From Paraburkholderia madseniana (GTDB taxonomy: Bacteria; Pseudomonadota; Gammaproteobacteria; Burkholderiales; Burkholderiaceae), in assembly GCF_009690905.1 (NCBI RefSeq), contig NZ_VOSW01000002.1, forward strand, positions 1 to 64,000: DNA of 64,000 nucleotides, written 5' to 3'. Both the position numbers and the translations under genes were made by a program. How positions within the stretch are numbered: position 1 is the stretch's first letter; each line of letters starts with the position of its first letter. Below the pieces are notes generated by a model, which searched no databases, was not told where the DNA came from, and saw only the letters and a program-made list of their open reading frames with translations. Shown here piece after piece: positions 15,714 through 23,572 of this stretch.

Positions 15714-16244
15714 CTAACGGCTAGCCGCAGCGGCAGCCTGCTTCAGGTGCTCGATCTGCCGTTCCCATCGATCGAGCACCGCCTCCCCTTCCCCTTCCCC
15801 TTCCAGTTCAAACGTGATGCCGTTCGTCAGGCGCGCATAACGCACGCTCTGCGCCTCCGCTGTGTCGATCGAGCCGATCATGTACACGAGGCCGCTATCG
15901 TCGCCTGTCACGCCCGCTAGCGGCGTCAAACGCAACTGCACCTGATAGAACGCCTCGTCGCAGACGAACGTCAGCGCGGCCCGGCCGTTTTGCGCGATCA
16001 CGCGTGCCGCCCGAGCCTGTGGCCACAATGCGATGCACAGCGAGCGCGAATCAGGCGCGTACAACTCGCCGACGCCAAGCAGCGACGTGCGCACATGGCC
16101 GTTTGGATCGACGGTGAGCAGCGACGCGGTGAACCCCGTCTTGCTCGCCAGCGACGACCCGTCGAACAACGTGCGGACGGAGTCGGGCCATTCGTCGAAC
16201 ACGTTCTGTTCGAGCGGACGTTCGGGTGAAGGAGAATCGCTCAT
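15714..16244 (-). CDS. Pyridoxamine 5'-phosphate oxidase-fold (FMN-binding split barrel) protein
   Basis: This 176-residue protein has the split-barrel pattern: GFTASLLTVDPNGHVRTSLLGVGELYAPDSRSLCIALWPQARAARVIAQNGRAALTFV, as in general-stress FMN-binding proteins and PNPOx-like enzymes. It lacks the C-terminal PNPOx dimerisation segment, so it is not PdxH. Near the C-terminus, three copies of a CCCCTT hexamer (minus strand AAGGGG) encode a Glu-Gly repeat. The start at 16244 (MSDSPSPER) is preferred over an upstream extension. Substrate unknown. Confidence 0.7.
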   Translation of the reverse strand: MSDSPSPERPLEQNVFDEWPDSVRTLFDGSSLASKTGFTASLLTVDPNGHVRTSLLGVGELYAPDSRSLCIALWPQARAARVIAQNGRAALTFVCDEAFYQVQLRLTPLAGVTGDDSGLVYMIGSIDTAEAQSVRYARLTNGITFELEGEGEGEAVLDRWERQIEHLKQAAAAASR

Positions 16245-16310
16245 GGTATCGATCCAGTCAGTGGCGAGTTGCCGAGGTTGCGAAGGCTGCCGAGGATCAA
16301 TCATGCCTCG

Positions 16311-16341
16311 AAAAACAAATGGCCCGCACAAGCGGGCCATT
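16311..16341 (-). terminator. Terminator of the ferritin-like gene
   Basis: A perfect 10-bp stem AATGGCCCGC/GCGGGCCATT with a 4-base loop is followed on the minus strand by TTTGTTTTT. Confidence 0.9.
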
Positions 16342-16379
16342 CATCTTCATCTGTACACCGCGAACTCAGCAGAAAAACC

Positions 16380-17207
16380 TCAGCGAAAGAACACGTGCTG
16401 CGTGATCTTGGCGAGCGGATAATGCACGCCCGGCTGAATCTTGGCCGGCAGATCGAGCGGCTTGAGCAGCATCTTCACGCACATGTCCGCTGACAGATTG
16501 CGCCGAACCAGCGCATTGATGCGCGCAGCGCGTTCGCGGTTATAGGCCGAATCGTGCACGCGTTCCGGATAACGAATCGCGAAAACATGGCGCAACGCGA
16601 TCTCCGAGTCTTCGTTCTTGATCTCAATCACACGCCGCATCAATGCGCCGAGAACCGCAAGACGGCCATTGCCTTCGATCTTGTTGTACTTCTTGAAGAA
16701 CTTGAAAAAGTGTTTGTAGTGACGGACTTCGTCAGTGCGAATGTTGTCGGTGATCTGCTTGAGCACGGGCTCGTCCGAACATTCGCCAATCGCGCGATAC
16801 AGCGTTGCGGTACCCGTTTCCACCACACAGCGCGCGACCATCTCGAGCGCGCGGGTCTTTTCGAAGTCTTCGACCGAGCAGGTCAGCGAATACTCTTCCA
16901 TGAAATTGCGGAACGCGGTGTCCCAATCGAACTCAGGCCAGACGTAGGCGACATACGTCTTGAGCGCCCGGCCATGCTGCATTTCTTCCGGCTCCCACTC
17001 CTGGTTGAGCCAGGCCGAGACTTCGGGGTCGCCGTCGAAGAAAGTACTCAGATTACTGGTGTAAAGATCGGTACCGCTTTCGATAAACGAAGCGGCGCAC
17101 AACAGAAGCAGCAGGTCCTCGTTAGCGACGGCCTTCTGACGGTCTATGCGGGTGAGGTCGATATCCTCGATCCGCCAGGGCATCACATGGTTCAGCTCAG
17201 TGTGCAT
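16380..17207 (-). CDS. Ferritin-like di-iron protein
   Basis: This 275-residue helical protein carries two helix-borne metal motifs, EEMQH (Glu74/Glu75-His78) and DEVRH (Glu160-His163). With Glu43 (SFIESGTDLY) and Glu130 (VVETGTATLY) they complete the four-helix di-iron pattern of ferritin-like oxidases such as acyl-ACP desaturase relatives and AurF-type oxygenases. No signal peptide is present, so it is cytoplasmic. It is monocistronic with its own terminator. The reaction is unknown; the di-iron assignment comes from the motif pairs. The start at 17207 (MHTELNHVMPW) is favoured over 17261. Confidence 0.78.
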   Translation of the reverse strand: MHTELNHVMPWRIEDIDLTRIDRQKAVANEDLLLLLCAASFIESGTDLYTSNLSTFFDGDPEVSAWLNQEWEPEEMQHGRALKTYVAYVWPEFDWDTAFRNFMEEYSLTCSVEDFEKTRALEMVARCVVETGTATLYRAIGECSDEPVLKQITDNIRTDEVRHYKHFFKFFKKYNKIEGNGRLAVLGALMRRVIEIKNEDSEIALRHVFAIRYPERVHDSAYNRERAARINALVRRNLSADMCVKMLLKPLDLPAKIQPGVHYPLAKITQHVFFR

Positions 17208-17446
17208 TGTGTCTTTGCTCCGAAAGCTGTATCGACTCGTGGAGCGCTCGAAACCGCCCACTATCGCAAGGGCGGTCCGCCGTGTCAGATACAGCGCCTT
17301 GATTAGAGTTAACCCCTTGTATCCTGCATCTTAGCCGGTGTTTCACAATTCTGCAGATAACCCAGCACAGACCGTGCCGAACCACCGCAGTTCCAATTTC
17401 ACGGTAGTCGATTCCTTCAGTTGGTTACAAGCGGCACACGCAAGGC

Positions 17447-17472
17447 AAAAAAAAACCAGCTCGAAGAACTGG
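17447..17472 (-). terminator. Terminator of the gamma-glutamyltransferase-transporter operon
   Basis: On the minus strand CCAGTTC-TTC-GAGCTGG (one G-U pair) is followed by nine Ts. Confidence 0.82.
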
Positions 17473-17547
17473 CTTTGGCTTGAAAAGAGATTCCACGTCA
17501 ACCGCGACAAGGCTCGCTGCGAAGCACAACGGCTGCCGGCCACGCCG

Positions 17548-18912
17548 TCATGCGGGCTGAACGCCGTCGAGAAGCCGGACGCGCCGCATACGCCACGCGA
17601 CCACGACAAGCGACAACCCCGACAACACTGCCGCAATCAGGACGTAGTAACTTGGCGCCAGCTTGTCGCCGGTCAAGTGAATGAAGGTCTCCACGATCGT
17701 CGGTGCAAAACCGCCGAAAATCGTTACGCCGATGCTGTAACCGATTGAAAGACCGGTCGAGCGCACCTGCGTTGGAAAGATCTCGGACATCAGTGCGGGC
17801 ATCGGTCCGGAGTAAGCCGCCTTGAAAATTCCGGCGGTGCCTTGCAACAGCAGCAGCCAGCCGATCGTCGGATGCGACTGCAGCAAAGCGAACATCGGAT
17901 AGATCAGCAAGCCCATCAGTATCGACGTGGTCAGCATGATGCGAATCCGGCCAATGCGGTCGGACAATGCGCCCATCACGGGCGAAAGCAGGAACTGCAA
18001 GCCGCCGTTGAGCACCACCACCCCGAACGACGCAGCAGCGGGCATGTGCAACTGCTTGACCGCGTACATCGGCATGTAGAGCTGCAGCACGTACACGCCA
18101 ACCGTGGATTGCGCGACGATGCCCACGGCCAGCAACAGATTCACCCACTGGTTGCTGAACGACGCGTCCTTCGCGTCAGACGCCACCTGATGTTTGCTCG
18201 CGGACTCACGCGCTTTACGCAAGGCGAGAAACTCCGGCGTCTCGTCGAGATGCGAACGGATGTAATAGCCCACCGGCCCGACCAGCAGACCGAAGATAAA
18301 CGGAAGGCGCCAGCCCCAGCTATTGAGTTGCTCAGGCGGCATCCACGCGGTCAGGAGCGAACCAAAGGCCGCCGCGGTGATCGCGGCCAGACCCTGGCTC
18401 GCGAACTGCCAACTCGCGTAGTAGCCACGCCGTGACGCGCTGTGTTCGACCATGAAGGCCGTCGCGCTGCCGAACTCACCGCCCACCGCGAAACCTTGCA
18501 CGAGCCGCGCGAGCAGGATCAACACGGGCGCCGCAAGACCGATCGACGCATACGGCGGCATCACCGCCATCGTGAAGGTGCCGACCATCATCAGCGCGAT
18601 GGCGAGCGTGAGCGCCGCCTTGCGGCCCTTGCGGTCGCCGTAGACGCCCAGCACGATCGCACCCAGCGGCCGCATCAGGAACGAGATGCCGAAGGTGGCA
18701 ATGGCGAGCAGCGTAGAGAGCCACTCGTCCTGCATCGGGAAGAACTGTTTCGCGATGATGGTCGCGAAGTAACCGTAGACCAGAAAGTCGAACCACTCGA
18801 GCGCATTGCCGACCGACGAAGAAAACACGATACGCCGCACCATCGCTTTGGAAAGCGGCGCGGACGTGGAATGCGGGGATGCAGTCGCGGATTGCGACGC
18901 GGGGATGTTCAT
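17548..18912 (-). CDS. MHS-family MFS metabolite:proton symporter
   Basis: This 454-residue transporter has 12 predicted helices. The MHS hallmarks are SSSVGNALEWFDFLVYGYFATIIAKQFFP at helix 1 and MRPLGAIVLGVYGDRKGRKAAL (motif A) between helices 2 and 3. The family imports citrate, shikimate, alpha-ketoglutarate, betaine and other small organic acids with protons. Its start directly abuts the stop of the upstream gamma-glutamyltransferase gene with no spacer, so it is co-transcribed and probably imports a gamma-glutamyl compound or a product of that enzyme. The substrate is inferred only from that pairing. Confidence 0.85.
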   Translation of the reverse strand: MNIPASQSATASPHSTSAPLSKAMVRRIVFSSSVGNALEWFDFLVYGYFATIIAKQFFPMQDEWLSTLLAIATFGISFLMRPLGAIVLGVYGDRKGRKAALTLAIALMMVGTFTMAVMPPYASIGLAAPVLILLARLVQGFAVGGEFGSATAFMVEHSASRRGYYASWQFASQGLAAITAAAFGSLLTAWMPPEQLNSWGWRLPFIFGLLVGPVGYYIRSHLDETPEFLALRKARESASKHQVASDAKDASFSNQWVNLLLAVGIVAQSTVGVYVLQLYMPMYAVKQLHMPAAASFGVVVLNGGLQFLLSPVMGALSDRIGRIRIMLTTSILMGLLIYPMFALLQSHPTIGWLLLLQGTAGIFKAAYSGPMPALMSEIFPTQVRSTGLSIGYSIGVTIFGGFAPTIVETFIHLTGDKLAPSYYVLIAAVLSGLSLVVVAWRMRRVRLLDGVQPA

Positions 18913-20550
18913 TTAGAACCCCGCTGCCAATCCGTCGCGACGGCTGTCGCTTGCCGCCACATAGCCGCGCTCCGGATCGTTGCGGTCGAGCTTCCAGATG
19001 TACTGGCCGGAGCCGAAGTCCATGTACGGATCGTCGACCGACTTGATCGTGTGACCCAGCTTCTCCAGCGCCGCGGCGGTCGTCGGATCGAGCGTCGCTT
19101 CGATGTCGATCGTGAAGTCGCGGTTGACCTTCCAGCGCGGCGCATCGCAGGCGGCCTGAGGTTGCTGACCGTAGTCGAGCATCCGCACGATCGATTGCAG
19201 GTGGCCTTGCGGCTGCATATCGCCGCCCATCACACCGAAGCTCATCACCGCTTCCTGCTTGCCGTCCACCTGCTGCGTCAGGAACGACGGGATGATCGTG
19301 TGGAACGGCCGTTTGCCGCCCTCCACCACGTTCGGCGACTTCGGGTCCATCGAGAAGCCGCAGCCGCGGTTCTGCATCGCGATGCCGCTATCGGGCACCA
19401 CGATGCCCGAGCCGAAGCCCATGTAGTTCGACTGGATGAAGCTGACCATCATGCCGCGCTCGTCCGCCACCGACATGTAGATCGTGCCGCCGGCCTTCGG
19501 CATGCCGAAGTCGAATTGCGTGGCGCGTTTGTGATCGATCAGCTTCGCGCGCGACGTGAGGTACGCGTCGTCGAGCATCTGCTCGGGCGTGACGTCCATC
19601 GAACGCGGATCGGCGACGTAGCGGTAGACGTCGGCGAATGCCAGCTTCATCGCTTCGATTTGCAAATGCTGCGACTCGACGTTGTCGACGGCGAGTTCCT
19701 TCACGTCGAATTTTTCGAGGATGCCCAGCGCGATCAGCGCCGCGATGCCCTGGCCGTTCGGCGGAATCTCATGCACGGTGTAGCCGCGATAATCCTTGCC
19801 GATCGGCTCGACCCAATCCGCTTCGTAGTTGCGCAGGTCGTCGAGGGTCAACGCGCCGCCGCCTTCACGCGCAAACGCCGCGATCTGTTCGGCGATCTCG
19901 CCTTCGTAGTAGGCGCGCGGACCTTGTTCGGCGAGCTTGCGCAACGTCTTCGCGTGGCCGGGAAAGCGCACCAGTTCGCTGACTTCCGGCGCGCGGCCGC
20001 GCGGCATGAAGGTTTGCGCGAAGCCCGGCAGGTCCTTCAATTCGGGTACGGCTGCCGCCCATTTGTAGGCGACGATGCTCGCCACCGCGTGACCACGCTC
20101 GGCGATCTCGATCGCCGGCTCCATCAGATCGGCAAACGGCAGCGAGCCGAATTTCTGATGCAATGCTTCCCAGCCGGCGATCACGCCCGGCACCGTCACG
20201 GCATCCCAGCCGCGCTTGGGTTGTTTGGCAAGACCGTTTTCCTCACCGTACTTGCGCTTGAAGTAATCGACGTTCCAGGCCGCCGGCGAGACGCCCGACG
20301 CATTCAGGCCATGCAGCTTCTTGCCGTCCCACACCAGCGCGAAGGCGTCCCCGCCGAGGCCGCAGGAGACCGGCTCGACCACCGTGATGGCGGCCGCTGC
20401 CGCGATCGCCGCGTCGACGGCATTACCGCCTTTCCACAGCATCCGCAGACCGGCTTGCGCTGCGAGCGGATGCGAAGTCGAAACGATGTTGCGCGCGAAT
20501 ACAGGCAGACGCGGCGTCGGATAGGGGTTTTGCCAGTTGAAGCCAGTCAT
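18913..20550 (-). CDS. Gamma-glutamyltransferase (Ntn-hydrolase, cytoplasmic type)
   Basis: This 545-residue enzyme cleaves itself before Thr356 in AGGTIYMSVADE, giving a small subunit whose N-terminal Thr is the nucleophile. The GNAVDAAIAAAAAITVVEPVSCGLGGDAF region and the downstream GSGIVVPDSGI and MSFGVMGGDMQPQGH segments match the family. The N-terminus MTGFNWQNPY has no signal peptide, unlike E. coli Ggt, and resembles YwrD-type and acylase-like members acting in the cytoplasm. It is co-transcribed with an MHS importer, suggesting catabolism of an imported gamma-glutamyl or N-acyl compound. The start at 20550 is family-like; the longer open frame to 20676 is not. Confidence 0.87.
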   Translation of the reverse strand: MTGFNWQNPYPTPRLPVFARNIVSTSHPLAAQAGLRMLWKGGNAVDAAIAAAAAITVVEPVSCGLGGDAFALVWDGKKLHGLNASGVSPAAWNVDYFKRKYGEENGLAKQPKRGWDAVTVPGVIAGWEALHQKFGSLPFADLMEPAIEIAERGHAVASIVAYKWAAAVPELKDLPGFAQTFMPRGRAPEVSELVRFPGHAKTLRKLAEQGPRAYYEGEIAEQIAAFAREGGGALTLDDLRNYEADWVEPIGKDYRGYTVHEIPPNGQGIAALIALGILEKFDVKELAVDNVESQHLQIEAMKLAFADVYRYVADPRSMDVTPEQMLDDAYLTSRAKLIDHKRATQFDFGMPKAGGTIYMSVADERGMMVSFIQSNYMGFGSGIVVPDSGIAMQNRGCGFSMDPKSPNVVEGGKRPFHTIIPSFLTQQVDGKQEAVMSFGVMGGDMQPQGHLQSIVRMLDYGQQPQAACDAPRWKVNRDFTIDIEATLDPTTAAALEKLGHTIKSVDDPYMDFGSGQYIWKLDRNDPERGYVAASDSRRDGLAAGF

Positions 20551-20683
20551 GTCGAACACTCTCGAAAGCGCGGTCCGGCGCGTTCTATAACGCCGGAAAC
20601 CATGGGGAACGGGTAAAACTCGGGTAGCACGCGGGGTACAACGCGGAGCCTTGGATTGCAGCGCGATCCGGCACAAAAAACAA

Positions 20684-20702
20684 ATTCATTTATCAAATGA
20701 AT
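20684..20702. promoter_or_regulatory. Palindrome upstream of the gamma-glutamyltransferase operon
   Basis: ATTCATTT-ATC-AAATGAAT has perfect 8-bp arms in an AT-rich patch 134 bases upstream of the gamma-glutamyltransferase start. It could be an operator, or part of the promoter region shared with the divergent DeoR gene. The regulator is not identified. Confidence 0.5.
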
Positions 20703-20892
20703 AAATGCGTAAATGACCTGAATAGGTCGCCGCAGGGTCGCCCTGGACCCGAACCATGACGCATGAGTTGGCAGACAAGACGCGCGATGGTCTTACAATA
20801 CGCTCACCCTCGTTCACGCATTACCCGTTTGCCGGCTCGGCTTGTCGCGCCGGTGACGGGCAGCGCCGACAAAAACCCACGACCCGAGACAC

Positions 20893-21672
20893 ATGACCCG
20901 AGACCCCCGCCTGACTCTCAACGCCCGGCAACAGGAACTGCTGGAGTGGGTGCAACGCGACGGCTTCGTGACCGTGGACGACCTCGCGGCCCACTTCGAC
21001 GTGACGCCGCAGACGATCCGCCGCGACGTCAACTGGCTCGCCGACATGAACCTGCTGCGCCGCTATCACGGCGGCGCAAGTCTGCCGACCAGCTCCGAGA
21101 ACGTCTCGTACACGGCGCGTCAGCGGATGTTCCACGAAGAGAAGCGGCGCATTGCAACGCTAGTGGCCACTCACATTCCCGATCAGGCGTCCCTCTTCAT
21201 CAACCTCGGCACGACGACCGAAGAAGTCGCACGAGCGCTCAACCGGCATCGCGGCCTGCGCGTGATCACCAACAATCTGAATGTCGCCAGCATGATGAGC
21301 GGCTATCCGGATTGCGAAGTGCTGGTGACGGGCGGCATCGTGCGGCCGTGGGATAAGGGCATCGTCGGCGAACTGGCGATCGACTTCATCCGGCAGTTCA
21401 AGGTGGACTTCGCGATCATCGGTACGTCGAGCATTGAAACGGACGGCACGCTGCGCGATTTCGACACCCGCGAAGTGCGCGTGGCCGAGGCGATCATCCA
21501 GCATGCACGCACCGTGTTTCTCGCCGCCGACAACTCCAAATTCGGCCGTCCGGCGCTCGTTCGCCAAGGTCACCTCGATCAGATCGACGCGCTTTTCACC
21601 GACGCCGCGCCACCCGCCGAGATGAACGAAACGCTCGCCGCCGCCAACTGCCAGGTGTATATCGCCGAGTGA
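20893..21672 (+). CDS. glpR: DeoR-family regulator, probable glycerol-3-phosphate repressor GlpR
   Basis: This 259-residue protein has a DeoR helix-turn-helix (QQELLEWVQRDGFVTVDDLAAHFDVTPQTIRRDVNWL) and a sugar-phosphate sensing domain with the NLGTTTEEVARAL and GTSSIETDGTLRDFDTREVRVAEAII motifs conserved in GlpR. Its position upstream of glpD-glpK-glpF and the GlpR-like operator before glpD support control of glycerol use with glycerol-3-phosphate as inducer. Three small genes lie between it and glpD, so it is not in the operon. Confidence 0.85.
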   Translation: MTRDPRLTLNARQQELLEWVQRDGFVTVDDLAAHFDVTPQTIRRDVNWLADMNLLRRYHGGASLPTSSENVSYTARQRMFHEEKRRIATLVATHIPDQASLFINLGTTTEEVARALNRHRGLRVITNNLNVASMMSGYPDCEVLVTGGIVRPWDKGIVGELAIDFIRQFKVDFAIIGTSSIETDGTLRDFDTREVRVAEAIIQHARTVFLAADNSKFGRPALVRQGHLDQIDALFTDAAPPAEMNETLAAANCQVYIAE

Positions 21673-21980
21673 TCCCAGGCGTCTTCCGCCATGTTGCAGT
21701 GCACGCGAAACTTCGAGTGAAATCAAGGATCTGGCCGCTGCCCCAAACCGCCTCTGCGGGTCGCAATTGTCAAAGGGAAAATTTACTGGGACCCCTTTGG
21801 TGTTTGTCCGGCGGTTGACTACACTCCAGTTCCCCGGCGTCCGTTCCGCGTTACGCGGAGTGCCGGCAGCGTGAACCTGTCGTGATAGCCGCACCTCCCG
21901 CCTGATCCTCTAGCGGACTCCACTGGCATCGTGCCAGTCGCCTCCAAGGCCGTCCGCGTTTGCTTGACATGGAGAGAACG
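21673..21980. other. Intergenic region between glpR and a small gene
   Basis: About 300 bases without a supported gene. GTTCCCCGGCG and related GC-rich stretches are present but no strong hairpin with a T run was found. Confidence 0.4.
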
Positions 21981-22178
21981 ATGCTGAGTCCGCATGAATT
22001 CGCCACGTTGTTGCTCGTCAAGGACGCTCCCAATCAAGTCGATATGGAGCGAGAAGAACTCGACGCCTTGCTGGAACGCCAGCTTGTGCAACTTGAACGG
22101 CTCGCGTCGGGCAACGAACAATGGCGCGTAACCGAAACCGGCGACAGTGCGCTGCGGGCCATCAAGCGTTTTTCCTAG
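21981..22178 (+). CDS. Small conserved-looking hypothetical protein
   Basis: This 65-residue acidic protein (MLSPHEFATLLLVKDAPNQVDMERE) is rich in charged residues and reads like a winged-helix fragment: LDALLERQLVQLERL then WRVTETGDSALRAI, as in small effector or HTH-like proteins. A GGAGAG-type ribosome-binding site lies just upstream of 21981. It is followed by its own terminator. No function is assigned. Confidence 0.65.
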   Translation: MLSPHEFATLLLVKDAPNQVDMEREELDALLERQLVQLERLASGNEQWRVTETGDSALRAIKRFS

Positions 22179-22196
22179 TACCCTGGATTACAAAGC

Positions 22197-22222
22197 AAAG
22201 CGGCCGCATCAACGGCCGCTTT
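22197..22222 (+). terminator. Hairpin terminator after the 65-residue gene
   Basis: A perfect 10-bp stem AAAGCGGCCG/CGGCCGCTTT with a 6-base loop. The T tract after it is short (TTTGTTG). Confidence 0.75.
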
Positions 22223-22279
22223 GTTGTGCCCAATTCATTTACGCAGTAAATTGACGCGACGGACCTTCTGCCTTCGCGC

Positions 22280-22906
22280 ATGCCAAAAACGCTCTCTTCC
22301 GACGACATCCAGCAATTCCGCGAAACCATGCGGCGCGTAGCCGAAAACGCATTCGCCACGCGCGGCGCGCAAGGCGTGACGATGCGCGAACTGGCGAAGG
22401 AACTGGGTTGCAGCGCGATGACGCCCTATCGCTACTTCCGCGACAAAGACGAAATCCTTGCGATGGTCCGCGCGGCGGCGTTCAACCGTTTCGCGGCGCG
22501 ACTCGAAGCCGTGGCGAAGGAAGCGCCCGCGACCGACCGTTCCGCCGTCAGCGACGCCTACGTGGCGTTCGCACTCGACGAGCCGCACGCCTACCGCCTG
22601 ATGTTCGATCTGACGCAGCAGGATGGCGCCTATCCGGAACTCCAGGCCGCATCGCACCGCGCCTGGCGCATGCTCGGGGCGCATTTCGAGCAGCTCGTCG
22701 CCGCGGGCCTTCTGGAAGGCGATCCGGAATTGATCGGTTACGCCTACTGGGCAAGCCTGCACGGCTTCACCATGCTGGCGCTCGCCAATCAGTTGCCTTT
22801 GCCACAGGCGCAACAAGCCGCAGGGAGCAACGCGCCGACGCGCGAGGCCGTCTTCGCGCAGATTCGTCGGATGTTGTGGCGCGGGGCGCAGCCGCAGCGC
22901 TGCTAG
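22280..22906 (+). CDS. TetR-family transcriptional regulator (WHG-type C-terminus)
   Basis: This 208-residue regulator has an N-terminal TetR helix-turn-helix (RRVAENAFATRGAQGVTMRELAKELGCSAMTPYRYFRDKDEIL) and a C-terminal domain with the WASLHGFTMLALANQLP segment typical of WHG-domain TetR proteins. It has no obvious divergent target; the nearest genes are a small hypothetical upstream and a convergent lipoprotein gene. Ligand and regulon are unknown. Confidence 0.85.
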   Translation: MPKTLSSDDIQQFRETMRRVAENAFATRGAQGVTMRELAKELGCSAMTPYRYFRDKDEILAMVRAAAFNRFAARLEAVAKEAPATDRSAVSDAYVAFALDEPHAYRLMFDLTQQDGAYPELQAASHRAWRMLGAHFEQLVAAGLLEGDPELIGYAYWASLHGFTMLALANQLPLPQAQQAAGSNAPTREAVFAQIRRMLWRGAQPQRC

Positions 22907-22995
22907 TCGCGCGTTAGCTCCGAGTCAGCGGCGCAACCCACTCGACGCGAATATCCGAGTGGGAAGGACTGGGTGGAAAACGCCGGGCGTGAAAC

Positions 22996-23370
22996 TCAGC
23001 CCGCTCGCAAAGTCGGATCGGCCGCCGCGCGCCAGCTCAACGCTTTGGCTCGCTGGTCGGTGAAGAAAGTCACCCACTGATTACGCGCTTGCGGGTCCGT
23101 ACTCGCTCCGAGGCTCGTGTAATGCTGTGCAAGCGACGCCTGAAACGCGCAGTAATCGTCCTTCGACAACTTGCCGCGCCGGTTCGCCACATACGCATCG
23201 AACAGCGTCGCGTAGACGCCTTGCGCGTCGTTGCCGTAGTCGACCGTCTGGGCACTGCACATCTGCTGCAACGATGCGAACGAAGGTGCGCCCATCGTCC
23301 CGTTCAAGCTCGGCGAGCTGATGCATCCCGTCAGGAGCGCTGCGGCGCCGATTATCCAAAATCCACGCAT
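22996..23370 (-). CDS. Putative small lipoprotein
   Basis: This 124-residue protein has a lipoprotein signal (lipobox LLTGC, Cys16) and then a helical mature domain, FASLQQMCSAQTVDYGNDAQGVYATLFDAYVANRRGKLSKDDYCAFQASLAQHYTSLG. The +2 residue after the lipid cysteine is Ile, predicting transport to the outer membrane. Two further cysteines may pair. It is convergent with the TetR gene and divergent from glpD. No function is recognised. Confidence 0.75.
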   Translation of the reverse strand: MRGFWIIGAAALLTGCISSPSLNGTMGAPSFASLQQMCSAQTVDYGNDAQGVYATLFDAYVANRRGKLSKDDYCAFQASLAQHYTSLGASTDPQARNQWVTFFTDQRAKALSWRAAADPTLRAG

Positions 23371-23496
23371 GAATTCACCTCGAAATGGCTGCTTCCGAGA
23401 GTATCGTCCGTGGCCACGCGTTACGCCACCAACTTAGCCAACCGCTAGAGGGGTCCGTAAGAAAACCGAACTTTACTTTTTCGAATATGTTCATTA

Positions 23497-23514
23497 AAGT
23501 TCGCAAACGAACAC
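23497..23514. promoter_or_regulatory. GlpR-type operator upstream of glpD
   Basis: AAGTTCGCAAACGAACAC contains the perfect dyad GTTCG-CAAA-CGAAC and closely resembles the E. coli GlpR consensus (TGTTCG..AACGAACA). Further half-sites, TTCGAAT and ATGTTCAT, lie just upstream at 23480-23494, suggesting cooperative binding. It sits 59 bases before the glpD start. Confidence 0.82.
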
Positions 23515-23572
23515 TATCGGTTCAATAGTTTTTCCAAACCAGTTTCTGAATACGACGCAGAGGACACAGCAG

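Noticed and set aside
18442..20616. 724-codon plus-strand frame opposite the MHS and gamma-glutamyltransferase genes
   Set aside because: Shadow frame with no recognisable domain. The opposite strand encodes two clear protein families.
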